Of a stretch of 64,000 nucleotides of DNA, positions 60,882-64,000 are shown one piece after another. The DNA lies in NCBI RefSeq assembly GCF_002237655.1, contig NZ_NOKT01000001.1:310001-374000 (forward strand), written 5' to 3'. The stretch's first letter is position 1. Each line of letters opens with the position of its first letter. The position numbers were made by a program, and so were the translations under genes. The stretch is from Streptomyces sp. XY006. GTDB taxonomy: Bacteria > Actinomycetota > Actinomycetes > Streptomycetales > Streptomycetaceae. The notes beneath the pieces were generated by a model. The model saw only the letters and a program-made list of their open reading frames with translations, was not told the DNA's origin and did no database searches.

Positions 60882-61703
60882 ATGACCGAGTCCGTAGGGA
60901 TCCACGTCGAGAAGGTCCGCTTCGGCTACCCCGGACGGCCCGTACTGCGAGGCGTCGACCTGACCGTCCGCCCGGGTGAGTTGACCGCCCTCATCGGCCT
61001 GAACGGCTGCGGCAAGTCGACCCTGCTGCGGCTGGCCGCCGGGTTGCTGCGGCCCGACGAGGGGCGCGTGCTGCTCGGCGGGGACGACCTCGCGCGGCTC
61101 TCCCGACGCGCGACGGCGCGCAGGGTCGCCCTGCTGCACCAGTCCGCCCCGGCCGTCCCGGGTATGACGGTGCGTCACCTCGTACGTCAGGGGCGGTACG
61201 CGGCACGGGGCCCGCTGGGCATGCTGCGTGAGGGCGACGATCCCGTGGTGCTCCGGGCGTTGCGGGACGTCGGCGTGGAGGACTGGGCCGACCGTGACGT
61301 GGACGCGCTGTCCGGTGGCGAACGGCAACGCGTCCGGCTCGCCATGGCGCTCGCCCAGGACACCCGCGTCCTGCTGCTGGACGAACCGACCACGTACCTC
61401 GATCTGCACCACCAGCTCGACGTGTTGCAGACCGTGGTCCGCCTGCGCGAGGAACGCGGGCTCACCGTGGTGATGGTGCTGCACGACCTGGCTCACGCCG
61501 CCCGGTTCGCCGAACGCATCGTCGCCCTGCGCGACGGCCTGGTGGTGGCCGACGGGCCTCCGCAGGAGGTCGTGACCCCGCGGTTGCTGGCGGACGTGCT
61601 GAAGGTGGCCGGCCGGGTCGGCCGGGACCCCGAGGGGGGCTGGCCCGTGTGTTATCCAGATCACCCTCTGGCCGCACTTGAATATGAAAATCAGATTCAT
61701 TAG
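60882..61703 (+). CDS. ABC transporter ATP-binding protein (FepC/BtuD-like)
   Basis: A 273-residue ATPase: Walker [10 protein letters not shown], signature [17 protein letters not shown], Walker [13 protein letters not shown], His-loop [10 protein letters not shown]. Energises the FecCD importer. AAGGAC upstream of ATG. The last codons overlap the promoter and metalloregulator box that serve the next gene. Confidence 0.95.
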   Translation: MTESVGIHVEKVRFGYPGRPVLRGVDLTVRPGELTALIGLNGCGKSTLLRLAAGLLRPDEGRVLLGGDDLARLSRRATARRVALLHQSAPAVPGMTVRHLVRQGRYAARGPLGMLREGDDPVVLRALRDVGVEDWADRDVDALSGGERQRVRLAMALAQDTRVLLLDEPTTYLDLHHQLDVLQTVVRLREERGLTVVMVLHDLAHAARFAERIVALRDGLVVADGPPQEVVTPRLLADVLKVAGRVGRDPEGGWPVCYPDHPLAALEYENQIH

Positions 61704-61706
61704 GTT
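61678..61706 (+). promoter_or_regulatory. Promoter with Zur/Fur-like box 2 in its spacer
   Basis: TTGAAT (61678-61683) and TAGGTT (61701-61706) are 17 bp apart. The spacer is exactly ATGAAAATCAGATTCAT (61684-61700), a partial palindrome (ATGAA-N7-TTCAT) of the same type as box 1. A regulator bound there would block RNA polymerase. It overlaps the 3' end of the ATPase gene and drives the precursor gene. Confidence 0.78.
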
Positions 61707-61726
61707 GAGTGCAGGCGCTCAACCGA
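61701..61726. promoter_or_regulatory. Second palindrome at the precursor transcription start
   Basis: GGTTGAG (61703-61709) and CTCAACC (61718-61724) form a perfect 7-bp inverted repeat with an 8-bp centre; allowing one mismatch the arms extend to ten. It lies on the -10 and expected start site and may be a second operator or a 5'-end RNA hairpin. Confidence 0.5.
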
Positions 61727-61759
61727 ACGCCGCATCTCCCTGCTGATGAAGGAGAGTTC

Positions 61760-61873
61760 ATGGACAACGAGCAGGTCTTCGCACCGATCGCCGACCCGGG
61801 TCAGCTGGCCCACGACTCGGCTTCCCACTCCAACGCGCTCGTGGAGAACCCCTTCGAGGACACCGAGGAGTAA
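61760..61873 (+). CDS. 37-residue RiPP-like precursor peptide
   Basis: ATG 61760 follows GAAGGAGAG. The 37-residue product begins MDNEQVFAPIADPGQLA, then HDSASHSNALVENPFEDTEE. It has an acidic N-terminal part suited to a leader, a central Ser/His cluster (H18, S20, S22, H23, S24, N25) and an acidic tail; it has no Cys. It is followed by a hairpin and then a cyclodehydratase-partner-like gene. Size, separate promoter and neighbours fit a precursor for an azoline-type peptide; the Ser residues would be modified. I do not recognise a named family. Confidence 0.7.
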   Translation: MDNEQVFAPIADPGQLAHDSASHSNALVENPFEDTEE

Positions 61874-61897
61874 GCCAGGGCCTCACCGCCCCAGACC

Positions 61898-61931
61898 GTG
61901 GGCCCGCCCGATGCCTTCCGGGCGGGCCCAC
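61898..61931 (+). terminator. Hairpin (attenuator-like) between precursor and maturation genes
   Basis: Perfect 13-bp stem GTGGGCCCGCCCG (61898-61910) with its complement (61919-61931), 8-nt loop. It lies 25 bp after the precursor stop and 35 bp before the next start. Partial termination would give more precursor than enzyme mRNA, as in other RiPP operons. Confidence 0.8.
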
Positions 61932-61965
61932 TCCCGTCCCGACTCCCGCCCCCAGGAGGAACGCC

Positions 61966-62814
61966 GTGTCCCGCAGCCGACTAGTCCCCGGTGCCGACGT
62001 CGTCGCCGTGCCCGGTCGAGGCCTCGCCGTCCGCACCCCGGAAGGGGAGTTCCTCAGCGTCAGGACAGCGGACGCGGACCAGGACGCGCTGCTCTCCCTG
62101 CTCACGGGCGCGACCGCACCCCCGCGGGACGAACGACTGGCGCGTCTGGTGCGGGCGTTCGAGGAGGCCGGCTACCTGGGGGAGGAACCGCGGACCGCGC
62201 CCTGGCCCGCCGCCCGCCGGGACGTCCGGGTCCTCGGCGACCCGGTCCTGACCGAACCGCTCGCCGCGCAGCTGACCGCTCTGGGCGCGCGGCCGCTCAC
62301 GGCCCCGGCCGCCCCCGGCGAGGCCCGACTGACGGTCGAGGACCTGCTCGACGGCGGCCCCGCCGCGGTCGTGTGGTGCCTGGACGGACCCGTGCCGGAC
62401 GGGCTGTGGGACGCCGCCGACCGGTTGCCCGGCCACGGCGTCGCCTGGCTGCGCTGCCACCGCGAGGGCTGGCAGGCGTACGTCGAGCCGGTGGCCGCCG
62501 CTCCAGGAGACGTCACCTCGGCCCACGTCCGGTCCCGCCGGCTCGCCGCCACACCCGCTCACCGCGAACTGGCCGCGTACTGGACCGGACCGCGTACCTC
62601 CGGCGCATCCGTCCGGCTCACCCCTCCCGCCGTCACGCTGCTCACGGCGCTCCTCGCGGACGACCTGACCCGGTGGGCCACCGACGCCCCCGCTGTGTCC
62701 GGCCTCCCGGCGCGGCGCCGCCTGCGCCAGGTGGACCTGCGCAGCCTGACCGTCACCGAACACCCCGTCCTGCCGGTGCCCGAGGTCGCACCGATGCCGA
62801 GGAAGGACCGATGA
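61966..62814 (+). CDS. Cyclodehydratase partner-like protein (TOMM leader-binding / E1-like)
   Basis: A 282-residue protein. N-terminal part looks like a leader-recognition winged helix (ALLSLLTGATAPPRDERLAR, LVRAFEEAGYLGEE); the middle has a Rossmann-like strand DVRVLGDPVLTEPLAAQLTA; then WLRCHREGWQAYVEPVAAAPGD and HVRSRRLAA align by eye with the E1-like (ocin-ThiF) proteins that bind TOMM precursors, but the Cys pairs that bind zinc in many of them are absent. It would present the precursor to a YcaO cyclodehydratase, which is not in this window. AGGAGG precedes GTG 61966. Assignment is tentative. Confidence 0.6.
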   Translation: MSRSRLVPGADVVAVPGRGLAVRTPEGEFLSVRTADADQDALLSLLTGATAPPRDERLARLVRAFEEAGYLGEEPRTAPWPAARRDVRVLGDPVLTEPLAAQLTALGARPLTAPAAPGEARLTVEDLLDGGPAAVVWCLDGPVPDGLWDAADRLPGHGVAWLRCHREGWQAYVEPVAAAPGDVTSAHVRSRRLAATPAHRELAAYWTGPRTSGASVRLTPPAVTLLTALLADDLTRWATDAPAVSGLPARRRLRQVDLRSLTVTEHPVLPVPEVAPMPRKDR

Positions 62815-64000
62815 CGGCGTCCTGCGCGACGGTGGGGGGACTCGCCACCGACGTCCGCCTCCCGGCCGGCGACGGCCCCTTCCCGGCCGTCCTGGTGCGC
62901 ACCCCCTACGACCGCACCCGGCACGGGGCCGAGGCGCGCGACTGGGCCCGCCGCGGGTTCGCCGCCGTCGTCCAGGACGTGCGGGGCCGCTTCGCGTCAC
63001 CGGGGGAGTGGCACCCGTACACCCACGAGGCCGCCGACGGAGCGGACGCGGTCCGCTGGATCCGGCGGCAGCCGTGGAGCGACGGGCGACTGGTGGCCGC
63101 CGGCGCCTCCTACGCGGCCCACTGCGCCCTCGTCCTCGCCCTCGACGCCCCCGAGGACGCCCGGCCCGACGCCGTCATCGCGGCCGTGCCCGCCCTCGGG
63201 CTCGCGGACACCGCGCGCGAGGAGTCCGGCGCCGAACGCCTGCTGTCCCGGCTCGGATGGTGGGCCGCCCACGGCGACCGGCGGAACTCCGACGAGAACG
63301 CGCTGGCCACAGCCCTCGCCGCCGACCCCGCACTGCTCACCCACCTGCCGCTGACCGGCCTGCCCGAACGGCTCGGCCGCAGCCTGCCCTCCTGGACCGG
63401 CCTGTGGCGGGCCCGGGACCGCGGCCGACTCGTGGCGAGAGCGGTCCACGCCCGGCTGCCGCTGCTCGCGGTGGGCGGCCACCACGACCACTTCACCGAG
63501 GACACGGTCGCCCTGTGGCGCGTCTGGGGCGGACCCTCGGCCCGGCTGCTGCTGGGCCCCTGGGGGCACTCCCTCCTCGCCTCGCCCGGCCCCGGCGCCG
63601 GCCCCGCCCACCGCGTGCACCTCGGCGAGCTGTACGTGCGCTGGGCCCGCCGCGCCCTGGCAGGCGCACTCGCCCCCGGCCGTCACGGCGCCCAAGGCCT
63701 GGGCGGCGCCGACCTGTGGCTGCCCGCCACGGCGGAAGGAGAACCCCGCATCCACCGCACGCGACTGCTGCACGGCCGCACCTTCACCGCCGACCCCGCC
63801 CGGCCCGTGCGCTCGGACGACCTGACCGTCCCGGCCGACGGCCCGCCCGACCGCTGCCTGCTGGTCACACCGCCGCTGCCCCGCCCGCTCGACCTGGTCG
63901 GCCCCGTCGGCGTGCGCCTGCGGGCCACGGCCCACGACCCGTCCGCGGACTGGGCCGCCCGGCTCGTCACCCTCTCGCCGCAAGGACGCGCCGAGCGACT
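62811..64000 (+). CDS. CocE/NonD-type serine hydrolase (3' partial)
   Basis: At least 396 residues, cut by the window end. An X-Pro dipeptidyl-peptidase (S15)/CocE-type fold: LVRTPYDRTRHG, QDVRGRFASPGEW, nucleophile elbow GASYAAH, distal His in LLGPWGHSLL, then the start of the C-terminal jelly-roll domain (PVGVRLRATAHD). Overlaps the upstream gene by ATGA, so it belongs to the peptide operon. It could trim the leader, hydrolyse an amide or ester in the product, or give resistance. The usual GxSYGG elbow is changed to GASYAA. Confidence 0.85.
   Translation, partial: MTASCATVGGLATDVRLPAGDGPFPAVLVRTPYDRTRHGAEARDWARRGFAAVVQDVRGRFASPGEWHPYTHEAADGADAVRWIRRQPWSDGRLVAAGASYAAHCALVLALDAPEDARPDAVIAAVPALGLADTAREESGAERLLSRLGWWAAHGDRRNSDENALATALAADPALLTHLPLTGLPERLGRSLPSWTGLWRARDRGRLVARAVHARLPLLAVGGHHDHFTEDTVALWRVWGGPSARLLLGPWGHSLLASPGPGAGPAHRVHLGELYVRWARRALAGALAPGRHGAQGLGGADLWLPATAEGEPRIHRTRLLHGRTFTADPARPVRSDDLTVPADGPPDRCLLVTPPLPRPLDLVGPVGVRLRATAHDPSADWAARLVTLSPQGRAER

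Noticed and set aside
1..64000. tRNA, rRNA, insertion sequences, phage or integrase genes
   Set aside because: No cloverleaf, transposase, integrase or inverted-repeat element ends could be recognised in the window.

Overview
This is a high-GC, densely coded actinobacterial chromosome segment, almost certainly Streptomyces. The reasons are the extreme third-position GC, many GTG starts and ATGA/GTGA overlaps, a 2-methylisoborneol operon, MerR/TetR/LysR/XRE/PAS-LuxR regulators, and rare TTA codons confined to one tiny ORF. Both window edges cut genes: a sensor kinase/phosphatase on the left and a CocE-type hydrolase on the right.

Layout. 0-3.7 kb: a multidomain kinase-receiver-PAS-GAF-SpoIIE phosphatase with two STAS anti-anti-sigma proteins (partner-switching control). 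3.7-15.2 kb: accessory metabolism and regulators, namely a secreted protein, a cold-shock protein, an aldo/keto reductase-MerR pair, a DUF4246 protein, a LysR/PrpF/MatC carboxylate locus, a GNAT, a tandem alpha/beta hydrolase and a divergent MerR gene that appears to start at CTG. 15.3-17.6 kb: a large-subunit catalase. 17.9-21.6 kb: the 2-methylisoborneol operon, made of a cyclic-nucleotide-domain family 2B encapsulin shell, the terpene cyclase and the GPP C-methyltransferase. 21.7-26.0 kb: NfeD/SPFH membrane proteins, a HAD phosphatase, an XRE-TPR regulator and a DUF6328 membrane protein.

26.2-54.5 kb is an apparently complete antimycin-type depsipeptide cluster, recognised from gene content and order: antBA (acyltransferase, ECF sigma), antC (NRPS C-A-PCP-C-A-KR-PCP; A1 code fits Thr), antD (PKS KS-AT-ACP-TE), antE (crotonyl-CoA carboxylase/reductase), antQ (PPTase), antGF (carrier protein and anthranilate-type ligase), antHIJKL (PaaABCDE-like oxygenase), antM (ketoreductase), antN/antP (Trp dioxygenase, kynureninase) and antO (formamidase-like fold with a Cys nucleophile). 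Tryptophan is opened to anthranilate, loaded on AntG, converted to 3-formamidosalicylate, then extended with Thr, a reduced pyruvate and an alkylmalonyl unit before lactonisation and O-acylation. A PAS-LuxR regulator gene sits beside antA, preceded by a possible 41-codon TTA-containing ORF.

54.5-56.2 kb: a TetR/oxidoreductase pair with three operator-like repeats phased exactly 21 bp apart. 56.3-64 kb: the most novel-looking locus. Two Zur/Fur-like boxes control a chelate-type (FecB/FecCD/FepC-like) ABC importer and, immediately after it, a 37-residue RiPP-like precursor, a hairpin, a cyclodehydratase-partner-like protein and a CocE-type hydrolase. I propose, as inference, a metal-starvation-controlled azoline-type peptide with a dedicated importer, i.e. 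a candidate ribosomal metallophore system.
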